Made by a program: the position numbers and the translations under genes
Origin: Myxococcales bacterium UBA1660
GTDB taxonomy: Bacteria > Myxococcota_A > Polyangia > Polyangiales > Houyiibacteriaceae
Length of the DNA stretch: 64,000 bases
NCBI GenBank assembly: GCA_002320815.1
Contig: DCLA01000010.1
Coordinates: forward strand, 67,619 to 131,618
Direction: 5' to 3'
Notes under the pieces: generated by a model
Database searches by the model: none
What the model was told of the DNA's origin: nothing
Seen by the model: the letters and a program-made list of their open reading frames with translations, nothing else
Shown: piece after piece, positions 41,436 through 49,264 of the stretch
How positions within the stretch are numbered: position 1 is the first letter of the stretch
How the letters are laid out: the number at the start of each line of letters is the position of its first letter

Positions 41436-43952
41436 ATGAGCCGCTTCGGCCCCCCGCCGGCCCTCACGCCGCTGCTCGGTCGCGCCGAGGAGCAGGGCCG
41501 GCTGGCGACCGCGCTGACGGGGGAGAGCCGGCTGACGGTGCTCACCGGGCCCCCGGGTATCGGCAAGACCCGCCTGGCGGTCGAGGCGGGCCGGTCGCTC
41601 GCCGAGGGCACCTCCGTCTGGGTCGACGCCTCCACGATCCAGGGACCGGAGGACCTCTGCGCCTGTCTCGCCGACGCCCTCGGACTGCGGCTGAGCTGGG
41701 TCGACCTCGGCGACTACGTGGACGAGCTCGGCTACGCCCTCGAGGGCCGCGGTCCGGTCCTGGTGATCCTCGACGAAGCCGAAGGTGCGCTCGACGCCCT
41801 GAGCGCGGTGCTGCCCCGCTGGCTCGACGCGGCGCCCGCCGCGCGGGTCCTGGTGACCAGTCGAGAGCGCCTGGGCGTGACCGGCGAGGTCCTGGTGGAG
41901 GTCGGCCCGCTGGCGACCGAGGGGGACGACGCCGCGGCGGTGCTGCTCGTCCTCCAGCACGCTGGCGCCCGCCTCCCGGACGAACCGGCCGAGCGCGCGG
42001 CCCTGCAGCGGCTGGTGCAGGCCCTCGACGGAGTCCCGCTGGCGCTCGAGCTGGTCGCCTCCCGGCTGCGGGTGCTCTCGGCGGTGGAGATCCTGGAGCG
42101 CTTCGCCGCCAAGGGGCTGAGCGCCATCGAGGCCAAGCACGGCCGTGGTTCCCCGCTCTACGAGGCGCTGGCGGACTCTTGGGACCGGTTGGAGCCACCG
42201 GCCCAGGAGGCCCTGGCGCGTTGCGCCGTCTTCGCCGGCGCCTTCGACACGGCGGCCGCCGAGGCCGTGCTGGGTCCCGAGGCCGTCGACCTGCTCCATC
42301 TGCTCCGCGACCGCTCGCTCCTGGCGCGGAGCGAGCGGCAGCATCGGCTCTACGCTCCGGTGCGCGCCTTCGCCGCCGAGCGCCTCGCCGCGGAGGTCGC
42401 CGCCGACGCCTCGCGGTCCCACGCCGCCTACTACGCCGAGTTCGCCCGGCGCCATCGGGAGGCGCTGGCCGGACCCCGCCGGGCCGCGGCCCTGCGCGCG
42501 CTCACCGACGCCCTCGACGAGCTGCGGGGCGCCTGGGAGGCCGCGGACCCGGGCCAGCGCCGGGAGCTGGCGCTGGCCACGACCGAGGTGCTGGTGGAGC
42601 GGGGCCCGGCCGAGGCCGCCTGGGCCCAGCTCGACGCGCTGCCGCCGGACCCCGAGGTCCGCATGGCCCGCGCGAAGGTCCACGAGGTGACCGGTCGCAT
42701 GGAGGCCGCCATCGCGGACCTCGAGGCGGCGACTGCCGCGCTCGAAGTCCCGGCGGAGCGGGCGCGGGGCTTGGTCCAGCTCGCCGCGTGCGAGCTGGCC
42801 CGGGGCGCCGTGGACGCGTCGGTACAGCTCGCCGACCATGCCCTCGAGCTCGCGCCCGAAGGGAGCGCCGTCCGGGTAGAGGCCCTGCGCCAGCGGGCCA
42901 TCGGCGCCCACGCCCGGGGCTCGCTGGACGTCGCGGCCGAGCACTACGAGCGCGCCCGGCGCCTCGCCGACGACCTGGGGCTGAGCCAGCGGGCGGCCCA
43001 GCTCCGCGCCGACATCGGCACCGTCCGCCTCCAGGAGGGCCGCCACGACGAGGCCCGGGAGCACTACCAGGCCGCGGTCGAGGCCCTCGATCCCCGCTTC
43101 GCCCCGGTTGCCCTCGGCCTCGCCGAGGGGAACCTGGCCATCCTGGAGCAGGAGCAGGGCGCCCTCGAGCGGGCCGCCGAGCTCCTCGCGCGGGGCATGG
43201 GCCGGCTGCGCTCGGTGGGTCATCGCCTCTACGTGGCGCACCTGGGCGTCTACGCCGGCGCGGTGGAGCACGAGCGGGGCGACCTCGCGCTCGCCATCAC
43301 CTTCTACGAGCAGGCCCTCGACGGGCTCCGCCGGGTCGGGGACTCGCGGACCACCGCGGTGGTCGCGGCCCTGCGTGGCGCCGCCGAAGCCGAGCGGGGC
43401 CGCGAGGCCGCTGCCCGGGCCGCCTTCGAGGAAGCGGCCGGCGCGCTGGAGCGGATCGACGATCCCGGCATCCATCGGGCGGTGGCCCTCCATCGGGTCC
43501 ACCTGGAGCTGCTCGATCCCGCGGCCCGCGACGCGGCGGTGGCCGCCGTGGCCGAGGCGGCGGCCGACGAGGTCGTCGCGCGCTCCGACGACGCCCGCAT
43601 CGCCATGCGGCTCCTCGACCGGCGCCTGGGGCGCGGCGCGCTCACGTTCGCGGTCGACGCCCGGACGCTGACCTTGCCCGACGGCAGCGAGGTCGACCTC
43701 TCGACGCGCACGGCGCTGTGGAACATCGCGCTGGCGCTGGGCGAGGCCCACGGCGAGGGGGCCGCCCTGGATTCCATGGCGCTCCTCGAGGCGGGCTGGC
43801 CCGGGGAGACCATCTCCGCCGAGTCGGGCCTCAACCGGGTGAAGGTGGCCCTGAGCACCCTGCGCAAGCTGGGGCTCCGGGAGGTCCTCCTGCGCAGCGA
43901 CGAGGGCTATCGCTTCGATCCTGAGATCCCCGTGACCCTGGCGCCGGACTGA
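41436..43952 (+). CDS. ATPase-TPR transcriptional regulator with C-terminal winged helix
   Basis: A 838-aa STAND-like regulator. Walker A is G38-PPGIGKTR, Walker B is PVLVILDEAEGAL (about 107-119), and DALDGVPLALELVASRL-like sequence marks the NB-ARC/AfsR winged region. Residues about 330-700 form TPRs (AAEHYERARRLADDLG, AREHYQAAVEALDP, AITFYEQALDGLRRVGD). The last 110 residues look like an OmpR/SARP-type winged helix (DARTLTLPDGSEVDLS, LLEAGWPGETISAESGLNRVKVALSTLRKLG, GYRFDPE). SARP and LAL regulators usually have other orders, so the C-terminal placement is notable. Signal and targets are unknown. Confidence 0.8.
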   Translation: MSRFGPPPALTPLLGRAEEQGRLATALTGESRLTVLTGPPGIGKTRLAVEAGRSLAEGTSVWVDASTIQGPEDLCACLADALGLRLSWVDLGDYVDELGYALEGRGPVLVILDEAEGALDALSAVLPRWLDAAPAARVLVTSRERLGVTGEVLVEVGPLATEGDDAAAVLLVLQHAGARLPDEPAERAALQRLVQALDGVPLALELVASRLRVLSAVEILERFAAKGLSAIEAKHGRGSPLYEALADSWDRLEPPAQEALARCAVFAGAFDTAAAEAVLGPEAVDLLHLLRDRSLLARSERQHRLYAPVRAFAAERLAAEVAADASRSHAAYYAEFARRHREALAGPRRAAALRALTDALDELRGAWEAADPGQRRELALATTEVLVERGPAEAAWAQLDALPPDPEVRMARAKVHEVTGRMEAAIADLEAATAALEVPAERARGLVQLAACELARGAVDASVQLADHALELAPEGSAVRVEALRQRAIGAHARGSLDVAAEHYERARRLADDLGLSQRAAQLRADIGTVRLQEGRHDEAREHYQAAVEALDPRFAPVALGLAEGNLAILEQEQGALERAAELLARGMGRLRSVGHRLYVAHLGVYAGAVEHERGDLALAITFYEQALDGLRRVGDSRTTAVVAALRGAAEAERGREAAARAAFEEAAGALERIDDPGIHRAVALHRVHLELLDPAARDAAVAAVAEAAADEVVARSDDARIAMRLLDRRLGRGALTFAVDARTLTLPDGSEVDLSTRTALWNIALALGEAHGEGAALDSMALLEAGWPGETISAESGLNRVKVALSTLRKLGLREVLLRSDEGYRFDPEIPVTLAPD

Positions 43953-44132
43953 ACGGCTCGGTTCCACGGGGTTTCATCGGTCTCCGCCCCGGCGGCGCCC
44001 GTTGACCCGGCCGGGGTGGAAAAGAGAGGATCCTCCGACCGCACCTGGCGAAGTTCCAGATCGAGCCGCCGGCGTTGGGGACCGAGGTGCCGCGCATCCC
44101 CGGGAGTGCCGCGCGATCGCCGGCGTAGGGGC

Positions 44133-44372
44133 CTACTCGAGCCGCCGGCCGTCGGGGAGGAGCCGCGGATCGGGCATCGTCCCCTGGGAGGCGAGCCGGT
44201 AGCGCTCGCAGCGCTCGTAGGCGCCCTCGCGGTAGAGCGATTGGATGACCCGCAGGGGGCTGTCCGAGCGGAAGCGGGGGAACATCGGGCAGCGATCGAC
44301 GTTGGGGCAGCTCGTGGCGCTCCATGACGTGTGCTCCCATCCGAACCCACCGCCAGGGATGGGGTCACTCAT
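44133..44372 (-). CDS. Small cysteine-motif protein
   Basis: A 79-aa protein with the pattern SCPNVDRCPMFPRF, then GAYERCERYRLASQG and DPRLLPDGRRLE. This C-x5-C-P-x-F ... C-x-R-Y ... LLP-x-G arrangement recurs in short bacterial proteins and at the ends of some signalling proteins; it may bind metal or a cluster, which is inference. ATG 44372 gives MSDPIPGGGFGWE. No clear Shine-Dalgarno sequence is present. It is convergent with the ATPase-TPR regulator. Confidence 0.6.
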   Translation of the reverse strand: MSDPIPGGGFGWEHTSWSATSCPNVDRCPMFPRFRSDSPLRVIQSLYREGAYERCERYRLASQGTMPDPRLLPDGRRLE

Positions 44373-44455
44373 TTGGGTGAGGTCCCAGAAATGCGCAGTG
44401 CCGATGCCCTCGTTTAGGGTCGACACGTGCCGATCCGGTGCCATTCTCCGGCCCC

Positions 44456-44734
44456 ATGAGCCCGTCCGAACTGCCGGCCCATCCCGAGAGCGAAGCCGCG
44501 ATGTGGCACTACGTCCGGGGTGTCGAAGCGCGCCTGCGCGCCGACCTCCGGGGCACGCGCATGCAGCGCGAGATCGACGTCGCCCGAAGCCTGGAGCGCT
44601 TCTATGCCGCCGCCGGCCGCCCCTGGCGCGCGACCACCGTGGGCCGCATCGCCGAACTCCTCGAGCGCGCCCAGACCGGCGTCCTGGCCGTCCAGCAGGT
44701 CCGCCTGCCCCGCACCCCCGAGCAGCGCTGGTAG
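44456..44734 (+). CDS. Small helical hypothetical protein
   Basis: A 92-aa protein starting MSPSELPAHPESEAAMWHYVRG. It is predicted helical and basic (VEARLRADLRGTRMQREIDVARSLERFYAAAG, GRIAELLERAQTG). I do not recognise a family. GTG 44438 would add six residues. It ends 37 bp before the tRNA-Gly promoter. Confidence 0.5.
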   Translation: MSPSELPAHPESEAAMWHYVRGVEARLRADLRGTRMQREIDVARSLERFYAAAGRPWRATTVGRIAELLERAQTGVLAVQQVRLPRTPEQRW

Positions 44735-44771
44735 CGCCGCCCCGAAGAGTGCACGCCAGCGCCGAACTTCC

Positions 44772-44800
44772 TTGACGACCCACCCCCGAAGTCGTATCTC
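44772..44800 (+). promoter_or_regulatory. Sigma-70-type promoter of tRNA-Gly
   Basis: TTGACG at 44772-44777 and TATCTC at 44795-44800 are separated by 17 bp, placing the start of transcription a few bases before the tRNA at 44813. Confidence 0.6.
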
Positions 44801-44812
44801 CGTCCCCCTCAC

Positions 44813-44885
<73 letters not shown>

Positions 44886-44896
44886 CCGAGAAAACA

Positions 44897-44933
44897 GGCC
44901 CGCCAGGCATCCGCCGGCGGGCCGTTTCGTTTT
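44897..44933 (+). terminator. Rho-independent terminator after tRNA-Gly
   Basis: The 8-bp arms GGCCCGCC (44897-44904) and GGCGGGCC (44916-44923) pair around an 11-nt loop, followed by a T-rich GTTTCGTTTT stretch. Confidence 0.85.
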
Positions 44934-45523
44934 CCCGGGACCGAGATGGTCCCTTGAAATCCGGTAATGCCTGCGGACGACATCACGGCAGGGGCCCCAG
45001 TGGGCCGAGTAGGGACCAGCTTCGTCACGCAATCGCATCATGGTGACATCCCGCCACGGAATGGACCGCCCCGCGTCCCTGCATCGAGCCGCTGACCGGC
45101 CTCTGTGCTCAATCCAAGTAGGCCGCCAAGGCGTTAGTATCCGGCGCAAGCTGCGGGGCGCCGTGAACGGCGACCTGGAGCTGGTCGACGATGTGGAGCG
45201 CATAAACGGCGAGTATGTTCTTCTACACGGATGTCGAAGATCTACTGAAAGGCTCAAGGAGACGCAGCGGCATGGGTTCTCCATCAACCGCCTAGCTAGC
45301 TAGCTGCCTTTGCCGGACTCAGCCGCGGGTTCCACAGCGAGCTGCGGGCTCAGATAGTCCCGACGCTGGCCACCGTCGAGATGCCCGCGGCCGCGCTACA
45401 AGTGGCCCCCTGCGACCTCTTGTGCCCTTCGACCAAACCGTGGGCTCGCACCGGCCGTCTTGTCGCCCGCGTGCTGGAGGCTGTCTTTCCGGTGGGCGAT
45501 TGCGCTATCGTAAGCCGTCGTCC
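44934..45523. other. Left flank of the island, no convincing gene
   Basis: About 590 bp without a gene I can support; the open frame at 45040-45303 has no recognisable features. It includes a hairpin GGGACC-GAGAT-GGTCCC (44937-44953), a GGGGCCCC palindrome near 44993 and a triple CTAG run at about 45294-45305. It could be a remnant of integration or a regulatory leader. Confidence 0.6.
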
Positions 45524-46030
45524 GTGCACATTACCCAGCAGAAGGAGGAGTTCTCTGTGGCGTACGTTCACGCGATCGCCGCCAGCGCGGGCTGCGCTGT
45601 CGACCGACCGAAAGTCGACAACGAGAGCGTGGACGTGGAGGTTCGAAGCAACCTCAGCTACCAGAAGTTCGACAACCCTCGGATCGACCTTCAGCTCAAG
45701 TGCACCGCCTCGCTGCAGGGTCACGCAAAGGGCGTGTTGAAGCACAAGATTCCCGTCCACAACTATAATGCACTTGTCTCGACACGACGGGTCATTCCTC
45801 TGCTCTTGGTTGTCGTCCACGTGCCCAAATCGGTTGACCGGTGGATCCATCAAGACAATCGGATGCGCGCCGATCTTCGGTTCTGCGCCTACTGGTGCGC
45901 ATTTAGAGGGAAGGCGCGGTCAACTAACTCGACGTCGGTGACCGTGAGCATCCCCCGCTCGCAGGTCTTCACGCCTTCCGTGATCCGCTCGTGGATGAAG
46001 CGCGTGGGCGACGGCGAGTTTCTGCAGTGA
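45524..46030 (+). CDS. DUF4365-family protein
   Basis: A 168-aa protein matching DUF4365, a small nuclease-like fold of unknown role found in mobile and defence-associated regions. Family features are FSVAYVHAIAASAGCAVDRP, VDNESVDVEVRS, RIDLQLKCTAS (the D-x-Q-x-K type strand), RRVIPLLLVVVHVP, RFCAYWCAFRGK and SVTVSIPRSQVFT. GTG 45524 keeps the conserved N-terminal helix; GTG 45557 has a textbook AAGGAGG 8 nt upstream and is a real alternative. The next gene overlaps its stop by 4 bp. The catalytic activity is not established. Confidence 0.75.
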   Translation: MHITQQKEEFSVAYVHAIAASAGCAVDRPKVDNESVDVEVRSNLSYQKFDNPRIDLQLKCTASLQGHAKGVLKHKIPVHNYNALVSTRRVIPLLLVVVHVPKSVDRWIHQDNRMRADLRFCAYWCAFRGKARSTNSTSVTVSIPRSQVFTPSVIRSWMKRVGDGEFLQ

Positions 46031-47160
46031 CGGTGAGAGGCGAGTCGTTCGGAATCAAGCCCGGGGAGCTACTAGCGCTTCTCGCGCGGCGTGGTTGGGA
46101 TCGCGTCCAGCCGGGTAGGCTGACGTCCATTTGGGCTCGAGACGGTGTACGTATGCTGGTTCCCGTTGACGATACGGCGGACGACTACGAGCGAAGGGTT
46201 CGGGATGTACTCCAAGACCTTGCCGCCAGAGACGGTCTAGACCTTCGGCGCCTCCGGCACGAAGTCGAAGAATCCATCTTCGACAGCCTCAGTCTGCGGG
46301 TGGCTGCGCACTCGGTCGCGGGCACCACCACTCTCGAAGAGGGGCGGTCCCTGCTGATGGTTGCGCGCCAAGCCTGGAACTCGGGGGCTCGCCTCTTCGC
46401 GCGTAGATCGCCAGACGGTTTCTCTCAGGACGATGCGAAGGCTTTCGTTAGGCGGGTGAGGCTGGGGCAGACGGAGCGTGGGAGCTATATCGTGCGGACG
46501 CTGGCGCCGGTGATCGAACTCCCCGAGCCCGGTCGACAGTTCTCCAACGAACCTACCGTCAGCCCCACTCACACGATAACAAGATTCTTGGCCGGGTCTT
46601 TAGGGGCTCTCCGGGAAGTCGTGCCGGAACTCCAGGTCGACGGCCTCGACTTGTCTCGCGCCGGGGCATTCCTGGCGACCAAGGGTGTGACGGCCGAGAT
46701 TTGTAGAGCGATCAGCCGCGCTGTTGAAGAGCCAGGTGCTGAGAGTCTGCAAGCCGAGGTGAAGACCTCCGACGTTGCTGCGCCTCCACTTGTCGGCGTT
46801 GCTTCGTTCACAGTTGATGATGCCCCGGCGCTACGAGCGGTAGCCAACGTGATCGCAGACCCACCACTCGCGGCGAGGCTTGGAGTGGAGGGGAAGGTCA
46901 TAAGGCTGCATCGACGCCCCGGGGCCGAGCATGGCTTTGTGCGAGTGATGGCACTGGTCGATGGGCGAACGCGCCAGGTCAGCTTCTCATTAGGGGTGGA
47001 GGACTATGAGGTTGCGGTCGAAGCGCACAGGGCGATGAAGACCGTCGCGGTCTACGGTCCGCTGGAAACGCGGGGAACTGAGCTGTGGATCTCGAACCCC
47101 GCGAGCTTCCTCGTCATGGCAGATAGGTCAGAAGAGCTGCCCTTCGAGGAGAACGAGTAG
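46027..47160 (+). CDS. Unknown 377-aa island protein coupled to DUF4365
   Basis: I do not recognise this protein. It is soluble, with no signal or TM segment. The N-terminus (ESFGIKPGELLALLARRGWDRVQPGRL, IWARDGVRMLVPVDD) looks like a small alpha/beta domain. Residues about 95-165 contain RRSPDGFSQDDAKAF and RLGQTERGSYIVRTLAPVIEL, a string that also appears in uncharacterised proteins as far as I can recall. The C-terminal third is beta-rich (GKVIRLHRR, HGFVRVMALVDGRTRQVSFSL). GTG 46027 overlaps the DUF4365 stop by 4 bp, so the two are translationally coupled. Confidence 0.7.
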   Translation: MTVRGESFGIKPGELLALLARRGWDRVQPGRLTSIWARDGVRMLVPVDDTADDYERRVRDVLQDLAARDGLDLRRLRHEVEESIFDSLSLRVAAHSVAGTTTLEEGRSLLMVARQAWNSGARLFARRSPDGFSQDDAKAFVRRVRLGQTERGSYIVRTLAPVIELPEPGRQFSNEPTVSPTHTITRFLAGSLGALREVVPELQVDGLDLSRAGAFLATKGVTAEICRAISRAVEEPGAESLQAEVKTSDVAAPPLVGVASFTVDDAPALRAVANVIADPPLAARLGVEGKVIRLHRRPGAEHGFVRVMALVDGRTRQVSFSLGVEDYEVAVEAHRAMKTVAVYGPLETRGTELWISNPASFLVMADRSEELPFEENE

Positions 47161-47247
47161 TCATCACATGGATGGGCAATTAGGTCCTAGCCCACGGCTC
47201 CACATGGACAGGTCACACCCTCGTGGTACCTGACGGTTGGCCACGAA

Positions 47248-48300
47248 GTGAGAAAGGACTCCACGAAAAGACGCGCACATCGAATCCGTCGGGCGCGGAA
47301 GGCCGCGCGCCACCAGGAGCGGCGCCACTGGAGTCGCGAGCTTTATCGCGATTCTCAGCGGGCACTGTCCCGATGGCTGCGGGAGAATGCGCCGATCACT
47401 CGGTCGGTCGCTGCGCGACACCATCATGAGACCGTTCGCCTCGAGGGTGTGCTGTGCCTCGCATCGAGGCCCGGCCCAACACTGAAGGAACTGCTGAAGC
47501 TCGACCTCCAACTACCCTCATGCCCGACCTTGGTCGTGGTCGACCTTCGGGGGGTCAAGGCCATCGATGCCGCGGCGATAGTCTACCTCTGCTCTCGCAT
47601 TCGGAGAATCGGTCGGCGGCCGCACACCCAGGTGGCGGGCTTCTACCCGGTGGCTGACGCGCCGACCCGGCTTCTGATGGAAGCGGGGTTCGACGACTTC
47701 CTCAAGTCTGAGCAGGTGCCTAGGCGAGCAACCGGGGACTTCCGGTCCGTGAAGCTGGTCGTGGGGCGTCGTCGGAATGAAAGAGTGAATCCCGACGTTG
47801 CGGCAGAAGTGGGGGGATTTATCAAGGCGCTGCAGCCATCCATGAGCGTGATCGAGCACGACTCGCTGACTCTAGCAGTGAGCGAATGCTTGGAGAATGT
47901 CCGGGTCCACGCGTATCGGCCACGAATCGAGTACGGTTGGTACGTCGTCGGGGTGCACGACCCGGACCGTCGAGTCTCGTCTGTCGCTATCCTTGACGCC
48001 GGAAGGGGTATCTTCGCGAGTTCCACCGAGAACGCTCCGCTGAGCGACACGAAGGGCAACCGGAAGGTTGCTCTGCTAGAGACTACGAAGGGGGTACGAA
48101 CAGCCTCGATGTCGCCTGAGCGCGGCAAGGGGCTCAGCTCCCTACGCGAGATGGTCTGCGACCCCACCTGTGGGGGCTCCTTCACGGTCGTGTCGTCCGG
48201 CGCCATGGTCCGTTGGGTGACTGGCGACGAACCGGATCGTATAGTAACGGTCCCCGATGTCGGTGGGACGATCGTAGTGGTCGAGGTCCCGGACCCATGA
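47248..48300 (+). CDS. STAS-like/GHKL ATPase fusion (anti-sigma-kinase type)
   Basis: A 350-aa protein with three parts. Residues 1-50 are very basic (TKRRAHRIRRARKAARHQERRHW). Residues about 60-155 resemble a STAS-like domain (LVVVDLRGVKAIDAAAIVYLCSRIRR, EAGFDDFLKSE). Residues about 185-348 are a histidine-kinase-like ATPase: N box SECLENVRVHAY with E216-N217, G1 ILDAGRGIF (D250, G252, G254), G2 RGKGLSSL (292-298) and final GGTIVVVEVP. There is no phospho-acceptor His domain, so a protein-Ser/Thr kinase or switch role like SpoIIAB/RsbW is likelier. GTG start at 47248. Its stop overlaps the next start. Confidence 0.78.
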   Translation: MRKDSTKRRAHRIRRARKAARHQERRHWSRELYRDSQRALSRWLRENAPITRSVAARHHHETVRLEGVLCLASRPGPTLKELLKLDLQLPSCPTLVVVDLRGVKAIDAAAIVYLCSRIRRIGRRPHTQVAGFYPVADAPTRLLMEAGFDDFLKSEQVPRRATGDFRSVKLVVGRRRNERVNPDVAAEVGGFIKALQPSMSVIEHDSLTLAVSECLENVRVHAYRPRIEYGWYVVGVHDPDRRVSSVAILDAGRGIFASSTENAPLSDTKGNRKVALLETTKGVRTASMSPERGKGLSSLREMVCDPTCGGSFTVVSSGAMVRWVTGDEPDRIVTVPDVGGTIVVVEVPDP

Positions 48301-48641
48301 CGAGCACCTACATTCATATCGCCAAGAACTATAGCCCCCGTCTCGGCGGCCGATATGTTCGCGACGGGAAGTTCTCGGGCGAGGACTTCCGAGATAGGGT
48401 CCTGCGCCCGGCGTTCCTCGCGAACGACAAGGTCTCGATGAACATCGATGGCACTGAAAACATCAGCGCTTCGTTCTACGAGGAGGCGCTTGGCGGTCTT
48501 GTAGCGGAGTTCGGGCTGAAGGCCGTTCTAGAGAAGCTGACGATCGTAGCGGTGGAGCGTGGCTACCTCGTACCTCGCCTGCTCCGCTGGATGGAGCAGC
48601 GTGAGGCTCAGCGTGTTGCAAAAACCGCAGCCAACGCTTAG
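48297..48641 (+). CDS. STAS-like DUF4325 protein
   Basis: A 114-aa protein of the DUF4325 STAS-like group: IHIAKNYSPRLGGRYVRDGKFSGEDFRDRVLRPAF, then KVSMNIDGTENISASFYEEALGGLVAEFG, the typical DG-x-x-x-x-x-S/A-SF-x-EEA segment where anti-anti-sigma proteins have their regulatory Ser. ATG 48297 overlaps the stop of the GHKL ATPase gene by 4 bp (ATGA), strongly suggesting that the two proteins act as a pair. By analogy with SpoIIAA/SpoIIAB it may be the phosphorylated partner; this is inference. Confidence 0.82.
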   Translation: MTSTYIHIAKNYSPRLGGRYVRDGKFSGEDFRDRVLRPAFLANDKVSMNIDGTENISASFYEEALGGLVAEFGLKAVLEKLTIVAVERGYLVPRLLRWMEQREAQRVAKTAANA

Positions 48642-48661
48642 GCCACGGCAGCGACTCCGCT

Positions 48662-49264
48662 ATGGCATCGCCCATCATCTCTGCCCTCGCGCTCGTCGTT
48701 TCGATTGTCGTAGCGTTCCTCACTTTGCGTTGGGCTGGACGAGCGCCATGGCATTCCCTCGTCGGCGAACAACTCAATAGGATCATTCACAGGACCGTTG
48801 ACGACTGGCACGCGATGGACTCACTCCTTGCGTGGCCCGTGAAGGATGCCCGGGAGGAGCTGGCGCAAAGGCTCAGCAACCTGCGCGAGAGCGTCGACCG
48901 AAAGCTCAAGGCTCTTGAGCTTCTGTACCCCGAGCTATCGAAGCCCCTCATGAGGGCAAGACAACGGATGCTCGAGACATGGGACGATCGGTTTTTCTCC
49001 TCCGATGAAGCGACGCTTCCCGAACGGGACCGCGAACGTCTAAAGACAGCGTATCGAGACGCAACGACAGAGTTCCTGGCGGCAATCCGTGCCTTCGCCG
49101 AGACGATAGGTGACCCGGGACGACTAACAAAGTCTCGGCTCGGCAAGGGCTTTGCAGCCTTGCTCGTGGCATCATCTTTGGTCGGGGCCGGATTCTGGCT
49201 CGGGCTGACCTACGGTGTGGACGACGAGCGCGAGCCTGCCGCGTCGAGGGTCTCACCGTCCTAG
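48662..49264 (+). CDS. Island membrane protein with two terminal TM helices
   Basis: Unrecognised 200-aa protein. A TM helix at about 5-23 (ISALALVVSIVVAFLTLRW) and another at about 164-186 (FAALLVASSLVGAGFWLGLTYGV) bracket a charged helical region of about 140 residues (LAQRLSNLRESVDRKLKALELLYPEL, ERDRERLKTAYRDATTEFLAAIRAFAE) that is probably cytoplasmic. It is the last gene of the island cluster, 20 bp after DUF4325. Small membrane proteins at the end of regulatory cassettes are often output or effector proteins; that reading is inference. Confidence 0.7.
   Translation: MASPIISALALVVSIVVAFLTLRWAGRAPWHSLVGEQLNRIIHRTVDDWHAMDSLLAWPVKDAREELAQRLSNLRESVDRKLKALELLYPELSKPLMRARQRMLETWDDRFFSSDEATLPERDRERLKTAYRDATTEFLAAIRAFAETIGDPGRLTKSRLGKGFAALLVASSLVGAGFWLGLTYGVDDEREPAASRVSPS

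Noticed and set aside
45040..45303. 87-codon plus-strand frame in the left flank of the island
   Set aside because: It has no ribosome site, no hydrophobic core or motif and irregular codon use; it may be chance.
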